From assembly GCA_013297575.1 (NCBI GenBank), contig JAAFHO010000244.1, positions 1-7,889 on the forward strand: a stretch of 7,889 bases of DNA, read 5' to 3'. The first letter of the stretch is position 1; each line of letters starts with the position of its first letter. A model generated the notes under the pieces. The model did no database searches and was not told the origin of the DNA. It was given only the letters and a program-made list of their open reading frames with translations. Position numbers and translations under genes: made by a program. Positions 1 through 6,211 of the stretch are shown here, in pieces. This DNA comes from Chitinophagales bacterium (GTDB lineage: Bacteria > Bacteroidota > Bacteroidia > Chitinophagales > Saprospiraceae).

Positions 1-439
1 TGCGTTCCCCTACATAATCATAAAACGGAATACCATATCCGCAGGAGGTTTGCACAAGATCGATATCGGCCATGATGATTTGGCGAGTACTGGGCAAGAT
101 GCTAAAATATGGCGCATATTCGTCCCAAAGTGCGGAACCGCGCAGCACAGAATACCCTTTTCCATAGAGCCGCAAAATATTAGGCGCGCCCTCGAAGGCA
201 CAAAACATAAAGGTAATGCGCCCATTTTCTAAGAGTTGAGCGGCGGTCTCGTTGCCACTACCGATCAAATCCATATAACCTACACGGTTTTCGGATAATA
301 CCCGAAAACTATCCAATCCTTTGGGCGATAGGTTAATATGGCCGGCTTCCGACAAAGGCGCGGTGGCAACAAAAAACATCTTTTGTTTTTCTATAAATGC
401 CCGATGAGGGGGCTGAATTGCGTTGTGAAATTTTCCCAT
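1..439 (-). CDS. pyridoxamine 5'-phosphate oxidase-like flavin protein (3' end cut by window edge)
   Basis: The reading frame starts at ATG 439 and stays open to the left edge, giving 146 N-terminal residues. The protein begins MGKFHNAIQP, followed by an MFFVATAPLS strand (residues 21-30), a GHINLSPKGLDSF segment (33-45), GSGNETAAQLLENGRI (60-75) and MFCAFEGAPNILRLYGKG (78-95). It then has QTSCGYGIPFY (130-140) and D-Y-V-G-E-R at the edge. This order is typical of the split-barrel 'pyridoxamine 5'-phosphate oxidase family protein' group of about 180-200 residues, which binds FMN or a related flavin; its substrate is generally unknown. The family call rests on recognised motifs; any specific reaction would be a guess, and it is not the biosynthetic PdxH. 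No Shine-Dalgarno precedes the ATG, which is usual for Bacteroidota. The gene has the same orientation as the LysM gene but lies 247 bp beyond it, with a palindrome between, so it is probably a separate unit. Confidence 0.85.
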   Translation of the reverse strand, partial: MGKFHNAIQPPHRAFIEKQKMFFVATAPLSEAGHINLSPKGLDSFRVLSENRVGYMDLIGSGNETAAQLLENGRITFMFCAFEGAPNILRLYGKGYSVLRGSALWDEYAPYFSILPSTRQIIMADIDLVQTSCGYGIPFYDYVGER

Positions 440-527
440 GGATAGTAAAAATTAACGTAAAGAGATAAAAAAACGAGGGTGCATTATAAGGATATGAACA
501 GTACAAGTTCCCCAGCAATGTTCTGTA

Positions 528-573
528 AATACATAGTGTCGGCGTGACTCGAGTCACGCCGACACTATGTATT
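528..573. repeat. 46-bp perfect palindrome, possible bidirectional terminator
   Basis: The two 23-base arms (528-550 and 551-573) are exact reverse complements with no spacer. The centre is CTCGAG at 548-553. The inner part is GC-rich (GGCGTGACTC and its complement) and the outer ends are AT-rich (AATACATAG). It lies between the stop of the LysM gene (114 bp away on the minus strand) and the start of the flavin-protein gene. As RNA either strand would form a stem of about 21 pairs with a 4-base loop. The flanks carry only short T runs (ATTTACAG on the minus strand, ATTGGCC on the plus), so terminator function is plausible but unproven. It could also be a dispersed palindromic repeat or a dimer-binding site. 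Confidence 0.9.
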
Positions 574-686
574 GGCCATTTTAAATATATTATTTGGCTG
601 CCTATCTAAATTGGCAACTTGAGCAATAACCTTATGAGTGCATTTATTGTAGATATAAAAACACCAAAAACACTCTCATTTCAATC

Positions 687-2555
687 CTAATAAATCGGCA
701 ATTGAATACGAGTCCCCGGTGCCAATTTCTCATTTTGGTCACGTCCATTGATGAGTGCCAATTCAGCAGCATCCATACTTTGTTTGCGTGCAATATCCTT
801 AATAGTCTCGCTATCTTTTACAAAATAATCTTTGAAACCGATTGGATCGCGTTTTGTATTCGTTTTGGGTGGCTCTGGCGTCGTAATTACTGGTGGTGTA
901 TAATTGGACTGCACGGGCGTATAAACAGGCGTACCACCAACTCCCGTGTTTACAGGCGGCAATGGCTGGTAAACGCCTGTGGGCAGGTTCGTAGGGTTAT
1001 TGCCTACTGGTTGCGTAAATACAGGCACTCCTCCCTGTGAAGGCAACGCCGTTTCGGTGGGTGAAGTGTAATAATTGCCATTATCACAATCCGAAACCTT
1101 TAGTTTTTGACCAACTTGCAGACCAACATTTCCTGTGGCTGGCATCTTATTCATATTGCGCAATCGCTCTTCAGTATAACCAAATTTACGCGCAATGGCA
1201 GCCAAACCTTCTCCTTGTTTCACCGAATAAAATTGACCAGTGGTGTTGTTGTTATTATTAGGTACTGTCTGAGGTGCTGGCGTGGTAGGTGATTGCTGGA
1301 TCGTCGGTTGAGGTGCTATATAAGTTGGGCCTTGTTGTTGTCCACCGCCAAATAAATCGGGTACAGCAGTTGGGCCTATGGGTTGAACGGGTGTATAAGG
1401 CGGGATATTGTTGGGCTGCGCAGGTGGTGGTGTTACATTTACGCCAGTATTTGCTTGAGTTGCAGGTACAGCAATAATAGGTTGAAGACCTTTTTTAACT
1501 GTGCCTCCCGGAGCGGCCACCTGTAATTCTTGGCAAACAGAAATTTTATTGGCATCTTTAATACCGTTCCATTTTAAAATTTGCGCAGATGTTACACCAT
1601 AAAAACGTGCAATGCTATTCACCGTTTCTTTTGGCTGAACAATGTGCATGCCTACACCAGCAGCCTTTCCACAATTTACAGCGGGGTATTTGCTAATGGC
1701 CGAAGTGTAAATCAATGTTCCTGTTTGGGTTGGCTGCGTATTGCCTGTGGCTGGGTCACCTATGCGTGGATCAATTGGTGGCACCACATTGCCCGGCGAA
1801 GGCACAGGTGTTGGTGGCGTGTAGGGCGTTGTTGCAGTAGTATTACCACATTCTTTGCCAATATAATCACTTAAAGTAAGTCCGTTAATGGCCCATAGTA
1901 CTACTTGATTATTTTGCATTTCGGTGGCATTTCGGCCACTTTTTTCAGAAGTAATACCAATACCTGGCACAAAATCAAATTCAGCGGATTCTGCATTGGC
2001 CACATTAGGCGTACGCTTGAAAGAGTATTGGTATTTACAGTTTTTATAACCAAATGAAGTTAATGTTACCGATGCACCCGAACCGGCTGTGGACAATTCA
2101 CGACCCATGCTAATATTATCGGTATCAAAAACATACGAATAATTAAAAGCATTCATAAAGATATATTTGCCGCTATTGGTTACTTTGGTGACCTTAGTGA
2201 TCGGTGATACCACATAACCACGTTGTTGCTGCACCACTATAAATAGTTGGCGGGAAACATTATTGATACCCGTTGTTAGATCATCGGTCAATTTGAAATC
2301 GCGGCTATTTTGTGTATTATTGGGCAAATTATCCAAATTAACACCCGAGCCGGAGTAAAGGATATATTGGTCGTTGCCACCGGGCTTAAAATTGTAAGCG
2401 TAATATTGAGTGGTGTTGGTACTAAAGGCAAGCCGATAGTCGAGGATGTCCATGTTTTGATTGTTAAACAAAACGTAAGTGGCCTGAGGTGCTACTTGAG
2501 CGAAGCCCCAAATACCGCAAAACAATAGACAGAATGCTAATAATAAACGCGTCAT
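687..2555 (-). CDS. secreted protein with three LysM domains
   Basis: A 622-residue protein from ATG 2555 to TAG at 687-689. Residues 1-20 (MTRLLLAFCLLFCGIWGFAQ) form a signal peptide, probably cut after A-Q, so the product is exported. Residues 21-235 are a domain I do not recognise, rich in Asn, Tyr and Ser with beta-strand-like character, ending near a Cys at 236. Three LysM domains follow: about 303-346 (HIVQPKETVNSIARFYGV), 442-487 (FYSVKQGEGLAAIARKFGY) and 576-620 (YFVKDSETIKDIARKQSM). Each has the family pattern of an aromatic/Val opening, an I-A-R helix, an N-G or N-K turn and a closing P/V-G strand. LysM domains bind N-acetylglucosamine polymers such as peptidoglycan. The domains are separated by long Pro/Thr/Asn/Gln linkers (237-290, 350-440, 490-570) with repeated Y-T-P motifs and a run of five Asn at 433-437. 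No hydrolase or peptidase domain is visible, so a structural or peptidoglycan-anchoring role is inferred. It is transcribed divergently from surE. Confidence 0.88.
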   Translation of the reverse strand: MTRLLLAFCLLFCGIWGFAQVAPQATYVLFNNQNMDILDYRLAFSTNTTQYYAYNFKPGGNDQYILYSGSGVNLDNLPNNTQNSRDFKLTDDLTTGINNVSRQLFIVVQQQRGYVVSPITKVTKVTNSGKYIFMNAFNYSYVFDTDNISMGRELSTAGSGASVTLTSFGYKNCKYQYSFKRTPNVANAESAEFDFVPGIGITSEKSGRNATEMQNNQVVLWAINGLTLSDYIGKECGNTTATTPYTPPTPVPSPGNVVPPIDPRIGDPATGNTQPTQTGTLIYTSAISKYPAVNCGKAAGVGMHIVQPKETVNSIARFYGVTSAQILKWNGIKDANKISVCQELQVAAPGGTVKKGLQPIIAVPATQANTGVNVTPPPAQPNNIPPYTPVQPIGPTAVPDLFGGGQQQGPTYIAPQPTIQQSPTTPAPQTVPNNNNNTTGQFYSVKQGEGLAAIARKFGYTEERLRNMNKMPATGNVGLQVGQKLKVSDCDNGNYYTSPTETALPSQGGVPVFTQPVGNNPTNLPTGVYQPLPPVNTGVGGTPVYTPVQSNYTPPVITTPEPPKTNTKRDPIGFKDYFVKDSETIKDIARKQSMDAAELALINGRDQNEKLAPGTRIQLPIY

Positions 2556-2594
2556 AGAAGTGAGTTGCTGATTTAAAGATAGTCAATATAACGG

Positions 2595-2602
2595 CAAAGT
2601 TA
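2595..2602 (-). promoter_or_regulatory. candidate -7 promoter element of the LysM gene
   Basis: The minus strand reads TAACTTTG, an exact match to the Bacteroidota -7 consensus TAnnTTTG, 39 bp before the ATG at 2555. Transcription would start near 2588 and leave a leader of about 30 nt. No clear -33 TTTG is visible at the usual spacing, so this half of the promoter is weak or absent. Confidence 0.5.
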
Positions 2603-2661
2603 AGATAAAATTTTGATAAGAACCTTATTACACCTACTTTAGCCCCGTTACTACGCTTTTT

Positions 2662-2729
2662 TTGTACAAAATTACTTGTTTTTAAGGTAAACAACCTATA
2701 TTATTGATCGAAAAAACAACATTGTACAA
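2662..2729. promoter_or_regulatory. paired TTGTACAA palindromes between divergent genes (possible operator)
   Basis: TTGTACAA occurs at 2662-2669 and again at 2722-2729, exactly 60 bp apart. The first copy extends to a 12-bp perfect palindrome, TTTTGTACAAAA, at 2660-2671. Both lie between the candidate promoters of the LysM gene and surE, where a dimeric regulator could act on either. No regulator gene lies nearby. The surrounding DNA is AT-rich, so chance remains possible. Confidence 0.25.
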
Positions 2730-2791
2730 ACAAAAAACAACAAGTCTAAAATATTGATTTAGGCTTTACACTAACTTAGCAGAAATACTGC

Positions 2792-2799
2792 TATTTTTG
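2792..2799 (+). promoter_or_regulatory. candidate -7 promoter element of surE, nearly leaderless
   Basis: TATTTTTG matches TAnnTTTG exactly and ends four bases before the surE ATG at 2804. A weak TTTA at 2765-2768 could serve as the -33 element with a long 23-bp spacer. Starting 5-7 bases past the element would put the 5' end at or just inside the start codon, implying a leaderless or nearly leaderless mRNA. The missing Shine-Dalgarno is consistent with this. Confidence 0.5.
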
Positions 2800-2803
2800 C
2801 GCC

Positions 2804-3586
2804 ATGTCAAAACCACTTATTTTAGTTACAAATGATGATGGAATTGTAGCCCCAGGTATCCGCGCTTTGGTAGAAGTGGCTGCACAATTTGGGGAGGTAA
2901 TTGTCGTCGCTCCCGATTCACCTCAAAGTGGCAAAGGCCATGCGATTAGTATCCATGATCCCCTGCGCTTACGGCACGTTAAGGTTTTTGATGGGATAGA
3001 GGCTTGGGAATGCTCCGGCACACCCGTTGATTGTGTAAAACTGGCCAAACACGTGGTACTCAAAGGTCGGAAAATAGATCTGTGCGTTTCTGGTATTAAC
3101 CACGGCAGCAATTCTTCCATCAATATCATCTATTCCGGCACCATGTCGGCCGCTATGGAAGCCTCTGTAGAGGGTATTGATAGCATAGGTTTTTCGCTTT
3201 GCGATTTTTCGGCAGAAGCAGATTTTTCAGCCGCCAAATTTTGGGCCACCAAAATCATCGAAAAAACCCTCCAATCGCCTTTTCAACAAGGCAAACTGAT
3301 CAATGTCAATATACCAAGACTACCTTTGGAGGAGATTAAAGGCGTAAAAGTGTGCCGACAATGCGATGGTAGTTGGGTAGAAACGTTTGTAGAAGGCCGA
3401 GACCCCAGCGGAAGTCCGTATTACTGGCTTTCAGGTAAATTTGTGAACAAAGACAAAGGCGAGGACACCGATGAATGGGCACTCAAAAATGGTTATATTT
3501 CTATCGTACCTTCTATGCACGATTTGACGGATTATAAGTCAATGGGATGGATGGAAAATCAGTTTAAACAATTAGAACAACAATAA
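2804..3586 (+). CDS. surE: 5'/3'-nucleotidase SurE
   Basis: A full-length SurE of 260 residues. SurE is a metal-dependent cytoplasmic phosphatase that removes phosphate from nucleoside 5'- and 3'-monophosphates and can act on short polyphosphate. The N terminus ILVTNDDGIVAPGI (6-19) holds the paired Asp metal ligands D11 and D12. The other expected ligands fit S42 in PDSPQSGKGHAIS and N99 in SGINHGSN. Further family motifs are ECSGTPVDCVKLA (69-81) and YSGTMSAAMEAS (110-121), then IPRLP near residue 170 and the C-terminal G-YISIVPSMHDLTDY segment. No active-site residue appears lost and the length is normal for Bacteroidota. The start is fixed by the N-terminal motif and by the TATTTTTG element just upstream. 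A small membrane-protein gene follows after 7 bp, probably on the same transcript. Confidence 0.97.
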   Translation: MSKPLILVTNDDGIVAPGIRALVEVAAQFGEVIVVAPDSPQSGKGHAISIHDPLRLRHVKVFDGIEAWECSGTPVDCVKLAKHVVLKGRKIDLCVSGINHGSNSSINIIYSGTMSAAMEASVEGIDSIGFSLCDFSAEADFSAAKFWATKIIEKTLQSPFQQGKLINVNIPRLPLEEIKGVKVCRQCDGSWVETFVEGRDPSGSPYYWLSGKFVNKDKGEDTDEWALKNGYISIVPSMHDLTDYKSMGWMENQFKQLEQQ

Positions 3587-3593
3587 AAAAAGC

Positions 3594-3893
3594 ATGGACA
3601 AAAGGAATAGAATACCCACTGGTCTCATCCCCGGTTTACTTTTACCGATCACTATTTTTGCTATTTTGTACGCGTTGTTTGGACTTTTGGAAAAACAAGG
3701 CGTTGCAAGCGGTTCAGGATTGGCTGTTAATTTTAGAGAACGTACCCTCGCCATTGTGGCTATTGCGATCAATATACTGTTGATCAATGTTTTTAGAGGA
3801 AGGCGTTGGGAAAATGCTATGCGTGGCGTAGTGATCGCAACGGGTATCTTGGCCATTGTTTGGTTGGTTCGTTTTGGTCCGGGGCTGTTTTAA
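3594..3893 (+). CDS. small three-helix inner-membrane protein, function unknown
   Basis: A 99-residue protein starting 7 bp after the surE stop, preceded by an A-rich stretch (ATAAAAAAAGC) with no Shine-Dalgarno. Three hydrophobic helices are visible: about 11-33 (LIPGLLLPITIFAILYALFG), 51-68 (TLAIVAIAINILLINVF) and 78-95 (GVVIATGILAIVWLV). Basic residues at the N terminus (MDKRNR) and between helices 2 and 3 (RGRRWENAMR) suggest the N terminus and second loop face the cytoplasm. No catalytic motif is seen. I believe similar small membrane proteins sit next to surE in related Bacteroidota, but this is recollection and I assign no function. The tight spacing supports an operon with surE. That it is a real gene rests on its spacing, helix pattern and charge distribution. 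Confidence 0.78.
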   Translation: MDKRNRIPTGLIPGLLLPITIFAILYALFGLLEKQGVASGSGLAVNFRERTLAIVAIAINILLINVFRGRRWENAMRGVVIATGILAIVWLVRFGPGLF

Positions 3894-3922
3894 AACACAT
3901 CGTATAAGATTAACCCAAAATG

Positions 3923-3957
3923 AAAAAAGCCATCCCGATCTTCCGTCAGGATAGCTT
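3923..3957 (-). terminator. terminator-shaped hairpin facing the minus strand
   Basis: On the minus strand the stem is AAGCTATCCTGA paired with TCGGGATGGCTT, 12 consecutive pairs including two G-U wobbles. It runs straight into six T's and then CATTTT. On the plus strand the same positions give two C-A mismatches and almost no T-tract, so it fits the minus strand better. It lies 30 bp after the plus-strand membrane-protein gene and 167 bp before pyrF, and no minus-strand gene feeds into it. It may still stop transcripts of the surE unit weakly. Confidence 0.5.
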
Positions 3958-4113
3958 ACAACATAACCATGAAAACAATTAACCAATCTAATACTAAACT
4001 CTTTGGAACTACCCATCAATAACTTTTCGTTTTTGTGGTGTAGTCCTTCTCTATAACTAAGTAATGGAAAAACCGTGCCAAACTTTCTCACCGCATACTT
4101 TTTTATAATTTTT

Positions 4114-4121
4114 AACTTTTG
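4114..4121 (+). promoter_or_regulatory. weak candidate -7 promoter element of pyrF
   Basis: AACTTTTG matches TAnnTTTG at all fixed positions but the first and ends three bases before the pyrF ATG, a layout close to that of surE. No good -33 element is visible. The 231-bp gap from the previous gene suggests that pyrF has a promoter of its own, but this site is only a candidate. Confidence 0.25.
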
Positions 4122-4124
4122 GAT

Positions 4125-4949
4125 ATGACGAGAAACGTACTTATTGAGCAAATTTTTGAGAAAAAATCTTTTTTGTGTGTAGGTTTAGACACCGAACGCG
4201 CTAAATTACCGATCCATTTGCAAAATGATCCCAATGGTATCCTTCTGTTTAATAAAGCAATTATTGATGCTACACGCGATTTGTGCGTGGCCTATAAACC
4301 CAATTTGGCTTTTTATGAGGTGTTAGGGCCGAGTGGTATGCAGATTTTTAAAGAAACGGTCGATTATATTGGAAAGAACCACCTCATTATTGCTGATGCT
4401 AAACGCGGCGATATTGGCAACACCGGTCGTATGTATGCCGATGCGTTTTTTAATACTTATCAATGCGATGCCGTAACTGTGGCACCGTATATGGGCGAAG
4501 ATAGTATTAAACCTTTTTTGGGGTATGATGGGCATTGGGCCATTGTTCTGGCGCTTACCTCCAATCCGGGTAGTGCCGATTTTCAAAGGACGATACAAGC
4601 AGATAGTGATAATTTGTGCTTGTTTGAAAAAGTAATTGAAACCCTCAATCAATGGGGTACACCCGATAACCTGATGTTTGTGGTGGGCGCAACACACCCC
4701 GAAATGTTTGGTCGAATTCGCGAACTGGCACCGCGTCATTTTTTCCTTGTGCCGGGTATCGGTGCGCAAGGCGGCGATTTGAGTGAAGTATGTAAATATG
4801 GCCTCAACGAAGATTGCGGATTACTTGTAAATGCAACCAGAAGCATCATTTATGCCAGTAATGGCCTCGATTTTGCAGAAATGGCACGCGCTGAGGCGTA
4901 TCTATTGCAGCAAGAAATGTCTCAATTATTGACGATGGAAATGTATTGA
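4125..4949 (+). CDS. pyrF: orotidine 5'-phosphate decarboxylase, type 2
   Basis: A 274-residue enzyme that converts OMP to UMP, the last step of de novo UMP synthesis, in the cytoplasm. The (beta/alpha)8 barrel landmarks are in order: FLCVGLDTE (16-24), AYKPNLAFYE (56-65) with K58, and the signature IIADAKRGDIGNT (88-100) containing the catalytic D91-K93-D96 set. Then come VAPYMGED (119-126), LTSNPGS (144-150), VVGATHP (186-192), VPGIGAQGG (209-217) and NATRS (236-240), whose R239 is placed to bind phosphate. The ALTSNPGS and VGATHP motifs and the length mark the type 2 family rather than the shorter E. coli type. I chose the ATG at 4125 over the in-frame TTG at 4119, which is a poorer start and overlaps the possible promoter. 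No other pyr gene is nearby. Confidence 0.96.
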   Translation: MTRNVLIEQIFEKKSFLCVGLDTERAKLPIHLQNDPNGILLFNKAIIDATRDLCVAYKPNLAFYEVLGPSGMQIFKETVDYIGKNHLIIADAKRGDIGNTGRMYADAFFNTYQCDAVTVAPYMGEDSIKPFLGYDGHWAIVLALTSNPGSADFQRTIQADSDNLCLFEKVIETLNQWGTPDNLMFVVGATHPEMFGRIRELAPRHFFLVPGIGAQGGDLSEVCKYGLNEDCGLLVNATRSIIYASNGLDFAEMARAEAYLLQQEMSQLLTMEMY

Positions 4950-5013
4950 AAACCAATAAATTAGGGTGATTTATCCATGATTAACATTAAGTACGATGAA
5001 AGACAATTCTTTG

Positions 5014-5021
5014 TACTTTTG
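5014..5021 (+). promoter_or_regulatory. candidate -7 promoter element of the queuosine precursor transporter gene
   Basis: TACTTTTG matches TAnnTTTG exactly. Transcription would begin near 5026-5028 and leave a leader of about 70 nt that is very U-rich at first. The -33 position shows only a weak TTA at 4987-4989. The element lies downstream of an in-frame ATG at 4996, so it argues against that upstream start. Confidence 0.4.
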
Positions 5022-5097
5022 TCAACCATATTTTTATTTTTTTTGTTCTCTATTCCCTTGGCATTTCATTTTCCAAATTACTGTAACTAACAACATT

Positions 5098-5904
5098 ATG
5101 CGCGATTTCTTTACTACTAAACCTCGCTTGCTTTGGATGCTATTGTCTGGTTTTTTCATTACCAATACGCTAGTGGCAGAGTTTATGGGGGTTAAATTGT
5201 TCTCTTTGGAAAAAACATTGGGTTTTGCAGAGGCCAACTGGACAATTTTAGGGCAACCAAACCTCAATTTTACGCTTACTGCGGGTGTACTCCTTTGGCC
5301 AGCCGTCTTTATTATGACCGATATAATAAATGAATATTATGGTCGTAAAGGCGTGCGTATTCTATCCTTCCTTACCGCCGGTTTAATTCTTTACGGTTTT
5401 GTGATGCTGTTTTTTGCAATGCGGCTAGAGCCTGCCGAGTTTTGGCGAACGGCGCATATTAACCCTACATGGTCGCCCGAACAAAAAGCAGCCGCCATGA
5501 GTAAGGTAGGGGACTATAACCAAGCGTATAATTTGGTATTTGGTCAAAGCCAATGGATTATTTTTGGCTCCTTGCTGGCTTTTTTGATAGGTCAATTGGT
5601 GGATGTCAATATATTCCATCGTATCAAGCAAGCCACGGGTGAGGGGCGTATTTGGCTGCGCTCTACTGGGAGTACACTTGTTTCACAACTCATTGATACT
5701 TTTGTAGTTGGCATTATTGCTCTGTATTACGGACTTGGGTTTCCATTGGCACAAGTGATTGCTTCTTGCCTAATGGGATATGCCTACAAAGGGTTGGTCG
5801 CCTTGTTAATGACACCTGTTATTTATGGCATACATGGTTTGATTGAGCGGTATTTAGGGCACGATTTGGCCCATGAAATGAAAGAGGCTGCTGCAGCGCG
5901 GTAG
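5098..5904 (+). CDS. yhhQ: queuosine precursor transporter (YhhQ/VUT family)
   Basis: A 268-residue inner-membrane protein of the VUT family (COG1738, DUF165), whose E. coli member YhhQ imports the queuosine precursors preQ0/preQ1. Family signatures are visible: FMTDIINEYYG-like FIMTDIINEYYGRKG (71-85), GQLVDVNIFHRIKQATG (165-181) and WLRSTGSTLVSQLIDTF (186-202). These carry the conserved Asp, Asn and Arg residues within membrane helices. About six hydrophobic segments are seen (roughly 11-32, 59-78, 87-108, 151-170, 196-214, 216-247). A hydrophilic insert at 110-145 (EPAEFWRTAHINPTWSPEQK) joins helices 3 and 4. I start at ATG 5098: the in-frame ATG at 4996 would add 34 residues lacking family character, and the best promoter match lies after it. 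The call is strong for the family; whether the substrate is preQ0, preQ1 or queuine cannot be told. Confidence 0.92.
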   Translation: MRDFFTTKPRLLWMLLSGFFITNTLVAEFMGVKLFSLEKTLGFAEANWTILGQPNLNFTLTAGVLLWPAVFIMTDIINEYYGRKGVRILSFLTAGLILYGFVMLFFAMRLEPAEFWRTAHINPTWSPEQKAAAMSKVGDYNQAYNLVFGQSQWIIFGSLLAFLIGQLVDVNIFHRIKQATGEGRIWLRSTGSTLVSQLIDTFVVGIIALYYGLGFPLAQVIASCLMGYAYKGLVALLMTPVIYGIHGLIERYLGHDLAHEMKEAAAAR

Positions 5905-5963
5905 TGGGTTAAGAGAAATAGTCCGATAGCGGGAAGATGTAAATAATTTCTCTCATTTTATAT

Positions 5964-6034
5964 AAAAAAAACGCCACAAAGTGATTGAACTCTAATACGT
6001 GTAACACGAAATTTCAAGTTCAATCACTTTATGG
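5964..6034 (-). terminator. intrinsic terminator of the large minus-strand gene
   Basis: Arms at 6017-6034 and 5974-5991 pair over 18 positions on the minus strand (CCATAAAGTGATTGAACT with AGTTCAATCACTTTGTGG), with one G-U wobble that would be a C-A mismatch on the plus strand. The 25-base loop contains a small CGTG-TAA-CACG hairpin. The stem is followed after two bases by eight T's (minus strand, 5971-5964). It lies about 180 bp past the stop of the gene ending at 6212. Confidence 0.8.
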
Positions 6035-6040
6035 TTCCAC

Positions 6041-6205
6041 TAGACATTGTACAGAATTAGGGTCGTAATGCTGAAATGAGGAAATTTTTGTCAAATCAAG
6101 GCAAATTTTGCAGTCGAAATGGGGTGTTTTCGGCGAAAAATTTAACGAAGATTTGGTGAAAATTAACCATTCTCAGCATACGAAACTAATTCTGTATAAT
6201 GTCTA
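6041..6205. mobile_element. 165-bp palindromic, MITE-like element
   Basis: The ends are 20-bp inverted repeats matching at 19 of 20 positions: TAGACATTGTACAGAATTAG at 6041-6060 and its complement at 6186-6205, which differs at one base. The similarity continues inward with small gaps, for example CGTAATGCTGA against CGTATGCTGA, then TTTT..CAAATC and AAATTTT..CG. The whole element is thus one imperfect palindrome centred near 6123. The outermost bases are TA on both sides, which would fit a TA target duplication such as IS630/Tc1-type elements make. It encodes no protein. The mobile origin is inferred from structure alone; it could instead be a structured 3' untranslated region. Confidence 0.55.
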
Positions 6206-6211
6206 TTAATA

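Larger units (their letters stand above)
5905..6211. other. 307-bp intergenic region between convergent genes
   Basis: No credible gene lies here. From left to right it holds a weak AT-only inverted repeat (AGAGAAAT at 5912-5919 and its complement at 5946-5953) just after the transporter gene, a strong minus-strand terminator (5964-6034), and the 165-bp palindromic element (6041-6205), which ends 6 bp from the stop of the next gene. Confidence 0.8.

Noticed and set aside
702..1874. Several plus-strand reading frames inside the LysM gene
   Set aside because: They are antisense to a well-supported gene and show no domain or signal of their own; they arise from its Pro/Thr/Asn-rich codons.
3920..4022. 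Two very short reading frames (20 codons from 3920, 17 codons from 3969)
   Set aside because: The first overlaps the hairpin at 3923-3957, neither has a ribosome-binding or promoter signal, and neither resembles a known peptide.
4119..4124. TTG at 4119 as start of pyrF
   Set aside because: It adds only two residues, is a poor start codon, and overlaps the possible promoter element; ATG 4125 fits better.
3714..4151. 145-codon minus-strand reading frame over the membrane-protein gene, the gap and the pyrF start
   Set aside because: It overlaps two well-supported plus-strand genes and translates the hairpin as peptide; composition is not gene-like.
4996..5097. 34-residue N-terminal extension of the queuosine precursor transporter from an upstream in-frame ATG
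   Set aside because: The extension is rich in Phe, Tyr and Cys, unlike the family N terminus, and the best promoter match (5014-5021) lies after that ATG.
5022..5097. preQ1 riboswitch in the leader of the queuosine precursor transporter gene
   Set aside because: The leader is U-rich and shows neither the compact C-rich stem-loop and A-rich tail of class I nor another preQ1 fold that I can recognise.
5912..5953. 8-bp inverted repeat after the transporter gene as its terminator
   Set aside because: The stem is almost all A-T pairs with a 26-base loop and no proper T-tract; too weak to call.
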